From Caldithrix sp964598255 (GTDB lineage Bacteria > Calditrichota > Calditrichia > Calditrichales > Calditrichaceae), in contig CAZRBA010000114.1 in assembly GCA_964598255.1 (NCBI GenBank), forward strand, positions 1 to 64,000: a stretch of DNA of 64,000 bases, in the 5' to 3' direction. Positions within the stretch are counted from its first letter, which is position 1. The number at the start of each line of letters is the position of its first letter. Made by a program: the position numbers and the translations under genes. This document shows, one piece after another, positions 53,787 to 62,548 of the stretch. The notes beneath the pieces were generated by a model. It worked only from the letters and a program-made list of their open reading frames with translations, made no database searches and was not told where the DNA came from.

Positions 53787-55181
53787 TTATTTTTCCATTT
53801 TTTTGTAGTTGGCCAATACTTCATCAATATTACCAACCATGTAAAAAGCCTGTTCGGGAATGTGATCGTATTCCCCTTCGATAATACCTTTAAATCCGCG
53901 CACTGTTTCTTCGAGCGGTACGTACTTTCCTTGTACGCCAGTGAATTGTTCCGCCACAAAAAAGGGCTGGGATAAAAAGCGCTGAATTTTACGGGCACGT
54001 GCAACGGTCAACTTATCTTCTTCACTTAGTTCGTCCATACCCAAAATGGCGATGATATCCTGCAAATCTTTGTATTTTTGCAAAACTTCCTGCACAGTTT
54101 TGGCAACATAGTAGTGCTCTTCGCCCACTACGCGCGGGTCGAGAATACGCGAGGTGGAATCTAAGGGATCCACAGCCGGATAAATACCCAATTCCGCAAT
54201 ATGCCGCGAAAGCACGGTAGTCGCATCCAAGTGAGCAAAGGCCGTTGCAGGTGCCGGATCCGTAAGGTCATCGGCCGGTACGTAAATCGCCTGAACCGAG
54301 GTGATGGAACCTTTTTTGGTGGAAGTGATGCGTTCTTGCAATTCACCCATTTCCGTTGCCAACGTAGGCTGATATCCCACGGCCGAAGGCATGCGGCCCA
54401 ACAAAGCCGATACTTCGGAACCAGCTTGGGTAAAACGAAAAATGTTATCGATAAACAACAGCACGTCTTTGCCTTCTTCGTCACGGAAATATTCGGCAAT
54501 GGTCAAACCGCTTAGGCCCACACGCTGGCGCGCTCCGGGCGGTTCGTTCATTTGCCCGAAAACCAAAGCCGTTTTTGAAATTACGCCCGATTCCTTCATT
54601 TCCAGCCACAGGTCGTTACCTTCGCGGGTACGCTCCCCCACACCGGCAAATACCGAATATCCGCCGTGTTCGGTAGCAATATTATGGATGAGTTCCATAA
54701 TCAAAACGGTTTTACCCACACCGGCACCACCGAACAAACCAGTTTTACCGCCCTTGGAATAAGGCTCAAGCAAATCGATTACTTTAATACCCGTTTCCAG
54801 AATTTCTTCCGAAGTACTCAATTCTTCCAGAGTAGGCGCCGGACGGTGGATGGGATAACGTTTTTTTGCCTTAATTTCACCTTCCTCATCGATGGGATCG
54901 CCCACGACATTAATCATTCGACCCAATGTTTCCGGGCCAACGGGCACGCTAATGGAATCGCCTGTATCCACGGCTTCCATATCGCGTTTTAAGCCATCGG
55001 TAGAATCCATAGCGACCGAGCGTACTAAGTTTTCGCCCAGATGCTGATGTACTTCGGTAATTAGGGTGGTACCGTCTTCCCGGGTAATTTTTAAGGCGTT
55101 GTAAATATTCGGAAGTTTGCCTTCTTCAAACTCAACATCAATTACGGGGCCAATGATTTGACGAATTTTTCCTTTATTCAT
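53787..55181 (-). CDS. atpD: ATP synthase beta subunit
   Basis: 464 residues, catalytic subunit of F1. Walker A is GGAGVGKTVLIMELIHNIA, the catalytic Glu region is GVGERTREGNDLW, Walker B is KDVLLFIDNIFRFTQAGSE, and the DELSEED loop is seen as GMDELSEEDKLTV. RMPSAVGYQPTLATEMG is the universal signature. Length and motifs are those of an active enzyme. It follows atpG by 32 bases and precedes a strong hairpin. Confidence 0.98.
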   Translation of the reverse strand: MNKGKIRQIIGPVIDVEFEEGKLPNIYNALKITREDGTTLITEVHQHLGENLVRSVAMDSTDGLKRDMEAVDTGDSISVPVGPETLGRMINVVGDPIDEEGEIKAKKRYPIHRPAPTLEELSTSEEILETGIKVIDLLEPYSKGGKTGLFGGAGVGKTVLIMELIHNIATEHGGYSVFAGVGERTREGNDLWLEMKESGVISKTALVFGQMNEPPGARQRVGLSGLTIAEYFRDEEGKDVLLFIDNIFRFTQAGSEVSALLGRMPSAVGYQPTLATEMGELQERITSTKKGSITSVQAIYVPADDLTDPAPATAFAHLDATTVLSRHIAELGIYPAVDPLDSTSRILDPRVVGEEHYYVAKTVQEVLQKYKDLQDIIAILGMDELSEEDKLTVARARKIQRFLSQPFFVAEQFTGVQGKYVPLEETVRGFKGIIEGEYDHIPEQAFYMVGNIDEVLANYKKMEK

Positions 55182-55213
55182 GATTCAATCCTAATTTTGA
55201 ATTTCCCAATTCG

Positions 55214-56083
55214 TTAACTTTCTTTCAATGCTTCGGCACCACTGACAATTTCCGAAATTTCAGTGGTAATCGAGGCCTGACGGGTACGGTTGTAGTAAAT
55301 CGTTAAATCGTGGATCATCTCTTCGGCATTATCGGTGGCATTTTCCATAGCCGTCATTCGAGCGCCCTGCTCTGCCGCATTGCTCTCCAGCAGAATTCGC
55401 CAGACCTGCACATGCAAATGCTTGGGAATAACAGCGTTTAAAATAGCCGCTTTATCGGGTTCATAAATAAAATCAACCTGCTCGGGGCTCTTTTCCAGGG
55501 CCTCGTCGGGAACAAAAGGCAAAAACTGTTCTACGATTACGTTTTGTTGAATCGCCGATTTAAATTCGTTATAGACAAATTCCACGCGATCGTAATTTTG
55601 CTCCCGATATATTTTCAAAATTGTTTCCGATAAATCCAAGGCATCGGCAAAAGAAAGGTCGTTAAAAAAATTCACCTTTTGCCCGTTTATGGTTACATGG
55701 CGATGATGAAAGAATTCCACGCCTTTCCTGCCGACCATAAATAGTTCCACTTCGGCATCAGGGTATTCATGGATTCTCTCCGCTGCCCTTCGAACAATGT
55801 TGCTGTTAAACGCACCGCACAAACCGCGATCTGCCGTAACGACAACTAAAAGGACTTTATTAACCGGTCTTCTGGCCATTAACGGAACTTGGGTAAAATC
55901 TTCCACTTTGGCCGACAAATCGGCAATTAAGTTTCGCAATTCGTAAGCATAAGGCCGGAAGGCAAGAATATTTTCCTGCGCACGACGCATTTTGGCAGCC
56001 GCAACCATTTTCATGGCTTTGGTAATTTGCTGCGTGCTTTTAACGCTGGATATCCGTTTGCGAATTTCCCGCAGGTTGGCCAT
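55214..56083 (-). CDS. atpG: ATP synthase gamma subunit
   Basis: 289 residues, the rotating central shaft of F1. The N-terminal helix is ANLREIRKRISSVKSTQQIT followed by KAMKMVAAAKMRRAQ. The C-terminal helix ends with the family signature NATDNAEEMIHDLTIYYNRT, RQASITTEISEIVSGAEAL. VTADRGLCGAFNSNIVR in the middle is conserved. It starts 2 bases after the atpA stop. Nothing unusual in length or motifs. Confidence 0.97.
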   Translation of the reverse strand: MANLREIRKRISSVKSTQQITKAMKMVAAAKMRRAQENILAFRPYAYELRNLIADLSAKVEDFTQVPLMARRPVNKVLLVVVTADRGLCGAFNSNIVRRAAERIHEYPDAEVELFMVGRKGVEFFHHRHVTINGQKVNFFNDLSFADALDLSETILKIYREQNYDRVEFVYNEFKSAIQQNVIVEQFLPFVPDEALEKSPEQVDFIYEPDKAAILNAVIPKHLHVQVWRILLESNAAEQGARMTAMENATDNAEEMIHDLTIYYNRTRQASITTEISEIVSGAEALKES

Positions 56084-56085
56084 AA

Positions 56086-57606
56086 CTATTCCTCAACCTT
56101 GAAGTTTTTTACAAAGTTTTCCAGCACTTTATTCATTTTTTCTTTCCATTCGTCGCTAAGCACTTTCTTCTCGGTAATTTCCTGAAGGAGCTCCGGATGC
56201 TTCATTTCCAAGTGCTCAATAAATTCCTGCTCGAAACGGCTTAACACCCCTACGGGCAAGGAATCCAAATATCCGTTCGTTCCGGCATAAATGATGGCAA
56301 TCTGCTTTTCGAAAGGCACCGGTTTGTATTGCCCTTGCTTAAGAATTTCTACCAGCCGCTCACCGCGACGCAACTGCTGCTGGGTGGCTTCGTCCAAATC
56401 GGAACCAAACTTGGCAAAGGCTTCCATTTCGCGATATTGAGCCAAATCCAGACGCAAACGACCGGCCACCTGCTTCATGGCTTTAATTTGGGCATTGCCA
56501 CCCACACGGGAAACGGAAATTCCCACATTAATAGCCGGACGCACACCGGAATAGAACAGACCTGATTCCAAAAAAATCTGTCCGTCGGTAATGGAAATAA
56601 CGTTGGTCGGAATATAAGCGGAAATATCACCGGCCTGGGTTTCGATAATCGGCAAGGCGGTTAACGATCCACCTCCCTGTTCGTCGCTCAGCTTAGCGGC
56701 ACGTTCCAGCAAACGCGAATGCAAATAAAATACATCGCCGGGATAGGCTTCACGTCCGGGAGGACGACGTAAAAGCAACGATACCTGGCGATAAGCCCAG
56801 GCATGCTTGGTTAAATCGTCATACACCACCAATGCGTGGCGACCGCTATCTCGGAAAAATTCTCCGATGGCTGCTCCGGCATAGGGTGCAATGTACTGTA
56901 AGGGTGCCGGTTCGCTGGCCGTAGCCGAAACGACAATGGTGTAATCCATGGCACCGTGTTCTTCGAACGTTTTGATTACTTTGGCCACCGTCGAGGCTTT
57001 TTGACCAATGGCCACATAAATACAAATAACGTCTTTGCCTTTTTGATTAATGATGGTATCCAGAACCACCGCGGTTTTACCGGTTTGCCGGTCGCCGATA
57101 ATCAATTCGCGCTGCCCGCGTCCTATCGGGATCATGGCGTCAATTGCTTTGATACCCGTTGCCAGCGGTTCTTTTACCGGTTGGCGATAAATGACGCCTG
57201 GCGCTTTCCGCTCCAACTTCATGGTTGTGGTGGCTTCGATCTTTCCTTTTCCGTCTAAGGGAAGGCCCAAAGGATCGACCACACGACCAACCATGGCATC
57301 GCCGACGGGAATTTCCATCACGCGACCGGTACGTTTGACCTGATCGCCTTCTTTAATCAGTGTGTCTTCCCCGAACAAGATAACACCCACATTATCTTCT
57401 TCTAAGTTGAGCACCAACCCCATTACCTCATGGGGAAATTCCACCAGCTCGCCTGCCATTACATTTTTCAAACCGTAAATACGCGCAATACCATCACCAA
57501 CCTGAAGAACCGTACCAACTTCGTAAACATCGGTTTCTTTTTGAAACTCCTGAAGTTGTTTTTTAAGAATGGCCGATACTTCATCGGGTCTTACTGCATC
57601 ACCCAT
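56086..57606 (-). CDS. atpA: ATP synthase alpha subunit
   Basis: 506 residues, the non-catalytic nucleotide-binding subunit of F1. Walker A is IGDRQTGKTAVVLDTIINQ, the Walker B region is RHALVVYDDLTKHAWAYRQV, and the alpha signature is PAINVGISVSRVGGNAQIKA. The C-terminal helical domain includes QYREMEAFAKFGSDLDEATQ. The start ATG gives MGDAVRPDEVSAIL, a standard N-terminus. Preceded by atpH, followed by atpG. Confidence 0.98.
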   Translation of the reverse strand: MGDAVRPDEVSAILKKQLQEFQKETDVYEVGTVLQVGDGIARIYGLKNVMAGELVEFPHEVMGLVLNLEEDNVGVILFGEDTLIKEGDQVKRTGRVMEIPVGDAMVGRVVDPLGLPLDGKGKIEATTTMKLERKAPGVIYRQPVKEPLATGIKAIDAMIPIGRGQRELIIGDRQTGKTAVVLDTIINQKGKDVICIYVAIGQKASTVAKVIKTFEEHGAMDYTIVVSATASEPAPLQYIAPYAGAAIGEFFRDSGRHALVVYDDLTKHAWAYRQVSLLLRRPPGREAYPGDVFYLHSRLLERAAKLSDEQGGGSLTALPIIETQAGDISAYIPTNVISITDGQIFLESGLFYSGVRPAINVGISVSRVGGNAQIKAMKQVAGRLRLDLAQYREMEAFAKFGSDLDEATQQQLRRGERLVEILKQGQYKPVPFEKQIAIIYAGTNGYLDSLPVGVLSRFEQEFIEHLEMKHPELLQEITEKKVLSDEWKEKMNKVLENFVKNFKVEE

Positions 57607-57631
57607 TGAATTTTCCTCACCATGTTTAATC

Positions 57632-58165
57632 TTACCGAGCGCTTAATTTTTCGCGCAGTTTGTTAAGCTGTAACCGAATACTGTTGTCGATTACCAAATC
57701 CTGAATGCGCACCACAAACCCGCCAATAATTTCGGGCTGAATTTTACGTTGCAAAGTAACGGTTTGCCCGAGCATATCTTCCAAATGCTTTTTAATTGCT
57801 TCGAATTGCTTTTTTTCCAGCGGAACCGCACTAATGAGTTCCCCTTCGAGAATGTGCCGGTACGCCAGCAACATTTCGCGGAATTGTTCCACCACGGCGG
57901 GCAAAATGGAAATACGCCGTTTTTCGGTTAACAATTCCAAAAACTGGAAAGTCACTTTTTGGATGCGATTGGCTAAAAGTTCGCGGATGATTTTTTGTTT
58001 GGTCGATTCGCTAATCAAAGGATTGGTTAAAAAATCGCGGAAGTCTTGGCTTTCATCGATAATCTTCCCGATTTGCTCCATATCCTTTTCGACCTTGTCG
58101 AGGATTTTCCGTTCCTGCGCGAGCTCAAACAAAGCCTTTGTGTATCTTTTGGCTACCCGGTTCAA
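57632..58165 (-). CDS. atpH: ATP synthase delta subunit
   Basis: 177 residues, the peripheral-stalk connector binding the alpha N-terminus. The N-terminal domain begins NRVAKRYTKALFELAQERKI, and the C-terminal signature is IQPEIIGGFVVRIQDLVIDN followed by SIRLQLNKLREKL. The start codon is TTG at 58165, supported by AAGGAACG 8-10 bases upstream and the absence of another in-frame candidate giving the family N-terminus. It is 16 bases downstream of atpF. Confidence 0.95.
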   Translation of the reverse strand: MNRVAKRYTKALFELAQERKILDKVEKDMEQIGKIIDESQDFRDFLTNPLISESTKQKIIRELLANRIQKVTFQFLELLTEKRRISILPAVVEQFREMLLAYRHILEGELISAVPLEKKQFEAIKKHLEDMLGQTVTLQRKIQPEIIGGFVVRIQDLVIDNSIRLQLNKLREKLSAR

Positions 58166-58181
58166 TGCACACGTTCCTTAA

Positions 58182-58676
58182 TTAATTATTTACGTTTTTG
58201 GGAAGCGATTTCATGTACTCTTCTACAATCGCTTTTTGTTTCTTTTCATCCAAATTATGCAAGATAATTTTTTCGGCAGCCCCTACCGCCAAATCTGCAA
58301 CCTCAGCTCTTAACGAAGCTAAAGCATTCTCTTTTTCGTGCTGAATTTCGGCCTTGGCTTGTTCGATCAGTTTTTGCGATTCGTGACGCGCCTGCTCCAA
58401 TAGCTCCTGACGTTTCTTATCTGCCAGTTCACGAGCTTCTTTTAACAGTTGCTGAGCTTCGCTCTCAGCGCTGGCCATCATTTTCTTGTGCTTTTCCAGC
58501 AATTGTTCGGCCTCTTCACGCTGATGCTCTGCCTGCTCCAAATCGTTACGAATGGTATTCTCACGATTGTCAATCGCTGCAAGGATCGGCTTAAGTGCTA
58601 CCTTGTTTAGGATTACCAAGACAATCAGAAAGGTAATCCATGTCCAGATAATCATTCCGGGGTCTAAATTTAACAT
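58182..58676 (-). CDS. atpF: ATP synthase b subunit
   Basis: 164 residues, the stator stalk of Fo. One membrane segment (MIIWTWITFLIVLVILNKVA, about 8-27) and then a long charged amphipathic helix (about 35-160) with many Glu, Gln, Lys and Ala (EQLLEKHKKMMASAESEAQQ), as expected for the dimeric stalk. A second b-type gene (b') is not present, so a homodimer is expected. Directly between atpE and atpH. Confidence 0.95.
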   Translation of the reverse strand: MLNLDPGMIIWTWITFLIVLVILNKVALKPILAAIDNRENTIRNDLEQAEHQREEAEQLLEKHKKMMASAESEAQQLLKEARELADKKRQELLEQARHESQKLIEQAKAEIQHEKENALASLRAEVADLAVGAAEKIILHNLDEKKQKAIVEEYMKSLPKNVNN

Positions 58677-58698
58677 AGGTAAATCCCCAAGTATTTAC

Positions 58699-58932
58699 TT
58701 ATTTAACAGCCAACAAGAAACAAACGACCACGCCGAAAAGTGCAATACCTTCGATCATAGCCGCGGCGATAATCATCGTAGTTCGGATCGCATTGCCTGC
58801 TTCGGGTTGACGTGCCGTACCTTCGGAAGCAGCCGCTGCAATTTTACCGATTCCGTAACCCGCGCCGATAGAAACCAGTCCGGCACCCAAACCTGCTGCC
58901 AGATACGCTAAAGCTGTTGCCCAATTAGCCAT
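58699..58932 (-). CDS. atpE: ATP synthase c subunit
   Basis: 77 residues forming a helical hairpin. Helix 1 has the Gly-rich AAGLGAGLVSIGAGYGIGKI motif, the loop is ARQPEAGN, and helix 2 has the ion-binding Glu61 in AAAMIEGIALFGVVV. The Na+-type ligands (Gln in helix 1 and Ser/Thr directly after the Glu) are absent, so a proton-driven ring is predicted. A TAAGGAGGTCT ribosome site precedes the ATG, suitable for the high expression this subunit needs. Confidence 0.96.
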   Translation of the reverse strand: MANWATALAYLAAGLGAGLVSIGAGYGIGKIAAAASEGTARQPEAGNAIRTTMIIAAAMIEGIALFGVVVCFLLAVK

Positions 58933-58966
58933 TGTAAGACCTCCTTAAATTTAGTTTTAAATATTT

Positions 58967-59818
58967 TTAATGTTCAGGATTAAGACTCATCCCGATAAAT
59001 AAAGCCGATAAAATCGTAAAAATATATGCCTGAATTGATGCCACCAACATTTCCAGAAAATAATCGAATACCCCAAAACCAACGGAAATGGGCGACACCA
59101 AAAAACTCTTAAACATGATAATAAGCCCTAAAAATGCAAACAGCACAATATGGCCGGCAATCATGTTAGCAAAAAGACGAATGGTTAAAGCAAAGTGTTT
59201 GGCAATAAGACCCATTACTTCTACAATAAACATTAACGGGGTTAGCAATAAGGGTACCCCAGGCGGAACAAGCGATTTGTAATACCCCAACAAACCATGT
59301 TCTTTGATACCAAAATATTGGGTGGAAAAAAAGGTAATCAAAGCGAGCCCTGCCGTTACATTAACATTTCCCGTAGGTGTCGAAAACATGGGCACAAGCC
59401 CCATTAAATTGCTAATAAGGATAAAAAAGAAAAATGTGATCAAAAGCGGGGTAAATTTTTTGCCGTTTTCTTCGCCCATGTTGGCAATGGCAATTTCGTC
59501 ACGTACAAAAAGAACAAGAATTTCGATGAAAGCGGCAAATCCTCTGGGAACCATTTTGTATTTTTTGTACGATTTCAGTGCAAATACGAACATAAAAAAA
59601 ACAATTATACCGGCAATCCAAAGCATAACAACATGATTGGTGATGGAAAGATTGATATCCATACCTAAAAAACGAAAAGAATGAATATGAGGTAATTCGA
59701 TTTCCACCCCCGGAAACACATGCCAAACATGACTGTTCTGGACATGGTGTTGAATCCAGGCGCCTACATTTTCATCCGCAGCATGCGATAGGGTATCAAC
59801 GGAACTCATCGTCGTCAT
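58967..59818 (-). CDS. atpB: ATP synthase a subunit
   Basis: 283 residues, the stator part of the proton channel with about six membrane segments. An N-terminal soluble stretch (about 1-55) is His-rich. The essential Arg lies in the FALTIRLFANMIAGHIVLFAF signature, and the last helix is DYFLEMLVASIQAYIFTILS with the family Gln. LMGLVPMFSTPTGNVNVTAG is also characteristic. It lies directly after atpI, as expected. Confidence 0.97.
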   Translation of the reverse strand: MTTMSSVDTLSHAADENVGAWIQHHVQNSHVWHVFPGVEIELPHIHSFRFLGMDINLSITNHVVMLWIAGIIVFFMFVFALKSYKKYKMVPRGFAAFIEILVLFVRDEIAIANMGEENGKKFTPLLITFFFFILISNLMGLVPMFSTPTGNVNVTAGLALITFFSTQYFGIKEHGLLGYYKSLVPPGVPLLLTPLMFIVEVMGLIAKHFALTIRLFANMIAGHIVLFAFLGLIIMFKSFLVSPISVGFGVFDYFLEMLVASIQAYIFTILSALFIGMSLNPEH

Positions 59819-59824
59819 TACGCG

Positions 59825-60205
59825 CTATTCCTTCCTCAGGTAGCTGTTAATTAACCATATTTCCCAAATTTGATATAAGACGTATAATATAAGTAAAGAT
59901 AGAATAAAAGTAAATTGATCGATATCAAGAAATTTAATAATCGAAATTATCACCGCAATTAAAATCAAAACCCGTATGCCCATTCCGCCGAAGAATGTTT
60001 TCATAAACGTTTTATCTTCTTTTTCTATTGTTAATTTGATCGTAAAAAAAGCAGCAACGATATTTATGGTTCCGATTATTCCCGAGTACAACAAACTTTT
60101 TATTTTTTCCTGACCAAATTGTAATGCATGGGCAATTTGCCAGCCGCCCACCGAATAAACGATCAAAATAAGCAACACTCCTAAAAAAAAGGTTTTTGAT
60201 TTCAT
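59825..60205 (-). CDS. atpI: ATP synthase-associated protein I (AtpI-like)
   Basis: 126 residues with four membrane segments (about 5-22, 38-58, 72-92, 97-118). Sequence similarity to AtpI is weak by eye, but the position between atpZ and atpB, the size and the topology agree with the family. AtpI assists c-ring assembly and, with AtpZ, may conduct Mg2+ or Ca2+. It starts 2 bases after the atpZ stop and ends 6 bases before atpB. Confidence 0.8.
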   Translation of the reverse strand: MKSKTFFLGVLLILIVYSVGGWQIAHALQFGQEKIKSLLYSGIIGTINIVAAFFTIKLTIEKEDKTFMKTFFGGMGIRVLILIAVIISIIKFLDIDQFTFILSLLILYVLYQIWEIWLINSYLRKE

Positions 60206-60207
60206 GC

Positions 60208-60450
60208 CTACTTTCGATCCGAATGGTTGATAACTTTAATCAAATTGTAAATGGATAAACCAAAGCCTAAAAAGACACCAACCAATAAAAGCAACGGGCT
60301 TGTTTGTAATTTTTTGTCCAAATAATACCCCAAATAGCCCAATATCAAAATACTGCCTATCATCACATAAGCCATATTCAAATAAGGGGCGGCAGCCTGA
60401 AAAGCTTTATGAATATCCAATTGTTGTTTGTTTTTATTATTTGTTTTCAT
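60208..60450 (-). CDS. atpZ: AtpZ-like small membrane protein
   Basis: 80 residues with two membrane segments (YVMIGSILILGYLGYYLD and LLLLVGVFLGFGLSIYNLIK). The Gly-Tyr/Asp-rich pattern, with LDKKLQTSP between the helices, is typical of the AtpZ/AtpQ group encoded before atpI. It overlaps the end of the bactofilin gene by 14 bases, showing that the shape genes and the ATP synthase genes are on one transcript. Confidence 0.87.
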   Translation of the reverse strand: MKTNNKNKQQLDIHKAFQAAAPYLNMAYVMIGSILILGYLGYYLDKKLQTSPLLLLVGVFLGFGLSIYNLIKVINHSDRK

Positions 60451-60841
60451 TGGCTTTAGTAGCCTGTTCTTTTAACGAAGCGGGCGACGAGCCAATTCCC
60501 ATATCCGATGTCCCCTGAAAAACGGCGCCTTCGTCGATAATCAACTTACTGGCTTTTAACTCGCCAATTAAGCTGGATTTTGATTCGAGCACCAGTTTTT
60601 GCTTAATGAATAGTTTGCCGTTAACCTTGCCCCCTACAATTGCGTTGTTCGCTTCTACTTCGCCTTCTACTTGTCCGGTTTCACCAATGGTTAGAGTGTT
60701 TTTGCAAATGATCTTACCTTTAACACGCCCGTCAATGCGCAAACTGCTTTCCGTTAAAATTTCACCGTTCACTACTGTTCCTTTGCCAATAAAATTCAGT
60801 TCGGTGGAACCGCTTTCTGTTGTTGTGGATTTAAAAGCCAT
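60437..60841 (-). CDS. bactofilin
   Basis: 134 residues of the bactofilin beta-helix family, which self-assembles into cytoskeletal filaments on the inner membrane. The core (about 17-110) shows the repeating pattern with short turns: FIGKGTVVNGEILTESSLRI, GRVKGKIICKNTLTIGETGQ and EGEVEANNAIVGGKVNGKLF. The flexible tails are short, with SSPASLKEQATKANENK at the end. It follows the M23 peptidase gene by 11 bases, the conserved pairing seen in bactofilin/LmdC-type modules that steer peptidoglycan remodelling. Confidence 0.94.
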   Translation of the reverse strand: MAFKSTTTESGSTELNFIGKGTVVNGEILTESSLRIDGRVKGKIICKNTLTIGETGQVEGEVEANNAIVGGKVNGKLFIKQKLVLESKSSLIGELKASKLIIDEGAVFQGTSDMGIGSSPASLKEQATKANENK

Positions 60842-60852
60842 AATATCCTCGC

Positions 60853-61656
60853 TTATTTCGTTGGGTTTTCGTTTAAATAATAAATCGGATTAACCGGTTT
60901 GCCGTTATGCCAAATTTCGTAATGCAAATGCGGACCGGATGTTATTTTACCCGTATTGCCCAATAAGGCGATCACCTGCCCTTTTTTAACATGCTCCAGT
61001 TCGCTAACCAAATTTACCTGATTATGTTTGTAAATGGTAATGTAATTAAACGCATGCTCAATAACGAGTACATTCCCTCCGTCATCCGTCCAGCTTTCCA
61101 TAACCACTACTCCGTCGGCCGGTGCGCGAATGGGCGAATTGGTTTGAGCAGCAATATCAATACCCAAATGTGCATCGCTAAAAAGAGAGCTGGTTTCGAA
61201 CCCCCGCGCAATAAATCCTTCCACCGGAATTAGCGAGGGAATGCTATTGAACAAGCTGCCCGTTTTCTCGCGGTTCATGTTTTCAAAATTGATTTCATTT
61301 AACGGGACAGAGTCTTTGGGAGAGGTTTCGGTAATTTTAACATAGCCTTGAATGGATGAACGGATTTTTTTCTCATACCCTTGCAGGGCAGAAAGTTCTT
61401 CTTTAATTTTATCGACTTGTTTTAAACTTTTTACCAGTTTAAAATTTTCTTCCTTTAACCGATTGTTTTGAATTAACAGCGATCCCAGTTTCCAGTAAGC
61501 CACAAATCCACCGGTTACCAACACGAAAAAGACAACCAGCAAAATCAGCAAAAAACGTACCGTTCCCACACGCAAACGCAGGGAACGCGGTTCGTCTTTA
61601 CCGTCGGGAATGATTAAAAAATTAATATATTTTTTTTCAGGCTTGCGATGAGCCAT
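60853..61656 (-). CDS. M23-family (LytM) peptidoglycan endopeptidase, membrane-anchored
   Basis: 267 residues. A cytoplasmic basic N-terminus (about 1-30), one membrane segment (FLLILLVVFFVLVTGGFVAY), a coiled coil (about 55-100) and the C-terminal LytM domain (about 150-260). Zinc ligands are intact: HLGID (His and Asp) and the HLHYE pair, with the GNTGKITSGPHLHYEIW signature. It cleaves peptide cross-links. The adjacent bactofilin gene suggests that filaments position it, as for LmdC; the basic cytoplasmic N-terminus could be the contact. Confidence 0.93.
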   Translation of the reverse strand: MAHRKPEKKYINFLIIPDGKDEPRSLRLRVGTVRFLLILLVVFFVLVTGGFVAYWKLGSLLIQNNRLKEENFKLVKSLKQVDKIKEELSALQGYEKKIRSSIQGYVKITETSPKDSVPLNEINFENMNREKTGSLFNSIPSLIPVEGFIARGFETSSLFSDAHLGIDIAAQTNSPIRAPADGVVVMESWTDDGGNVLVIEHAFNYITIYKHNQVNLVSELEHVKKGQVIALLGNTGKITSGPHLHYEIWHNGKPVNPIYYLNENPTK

Positions 61657-61669
61657 GAATTCACCAACC

Positions 61670-62548
61670 TTAATCTTTCAAGTGTTCGAAAATTTCGTAC
61701 AAACGATTTAAATCTTCCGGGGAATAAAATTCGATTTCAATACTGCCCCCTTCTTTGCGTGACCGAATAATAACCTTTGTACCGAAAATATCACGTAACT
61801 CCGCTTCCATTTTTTGAATAAAAACGGAACGCTTGGGCTTAATGCTCTTTTTTTCAGACAGGGGTTGTTCACTCAACTCGCGGGCTATTTGCTCTACTTT
61901 GCGCACCGACAATTTATTTTTGAGCACTTTGCGCCAAACTTTTTCCCGTAGTTGCGGGTTTTCAATAGCCAATAGGGCCCGTGCATGTCCCATGGAAATT
62001 TCTTCGTCCTTGACACTTTGCTGAATTTTTTCGGGCAGTTTTAGCAATCGCAAAAAATTGGTAATCGTTGTGCGATCTTTGCCTATTTTTTGGGCCACTT
62101 CTTCCTGAGTTAAATTGCATTCGTCAATCAAACGCTGAAAAGCTTGCGCTTGTTCAATGGCATTCAAATGATCGCGCTGCACGTTTTCGATAAGTGCCAG
62201 CTCCAGCATCTCTTCTTTGCCGTCTACCTTAATTATGTAAGCCGGAATGCTTTCGTAACCCAAATCCGATACGGCGCGTAAACGACGTTCACCGGCAATC
62301 AACTCATAATAATTATCCACCTGACGCACTGTAATGGGCTGAATAATCCCGTTTTCCTTGATCGACTTTATTAATTCTTCCAACTTAACGGGATCAAAAT
62401 CTTGCCTTGGCTGAAAGGGATTTGGCCGAATTTTGGCCACCGGAATATCGGTTAATGTTCCCTGTTTCGAAGCCGATGACGCTGCCTCGTTTTTTTCCGG
62501 AATAAGGGCACTGAGCCCGCGCCCCAACCTATTTGTTTTCTTCACCAA
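61670..62548 (-). CDS. parB: chromosome partitioning protein ParB
   Basis: 292 residues. N-terminal KKTNRLGRGLSALIPE is the usual ParA-interacting motif. The CTP-binding domain has NPFQPRQDFDPVKLEELIKS, and its GERRLRAVSDLG box is intact. A helix-turn-helix (LTQEEVAQKIGKDRTTITNF, then LRLLKLPEKIQQ) binds parS, and a C-terminal dimerisation domain (about 235-290) has EIEFYSPEDLNRLYEIFEHL. The start codon is TTG at 62548 or GTG at 62545, both within the 20-base overlap with parA and after GAGGAAG. No parS consensus was seen by eye in this window. Confidence 0.95.
   Translation of the reverse strand: MVKKTNRLGRGLSALIPEKNEAASSASKQGTLTDIPVAKIRPNPFQPRQDFDPVKLEELIKSIKENGIIQPITVRQVDNYYELIAGERRLRAVSDLGYESIPAYIIKVDGKEEMLELALIENVQRDHLNAIEQAQAFQRLIDECNLTQEEVAQKIGKDRTTITNFLRLLKLPEKIQQSVKDEEISMGHARALLAIENPQLREKVWRKVLKNKLSVRKVEQIARELSEQPLSEKKSIKPKRSVFIQKMEAELRDIFGTKVIIRSRKEGGSIEIEFYSPEDLNRLYEIFEHLKD

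Noticed and set aside
53717..54004. 95-residue open frame overlapping the atpD end
   Set aside because: It is antisense-free but lies out of frame within atpD and the hairpin; no ribosome site or family character.
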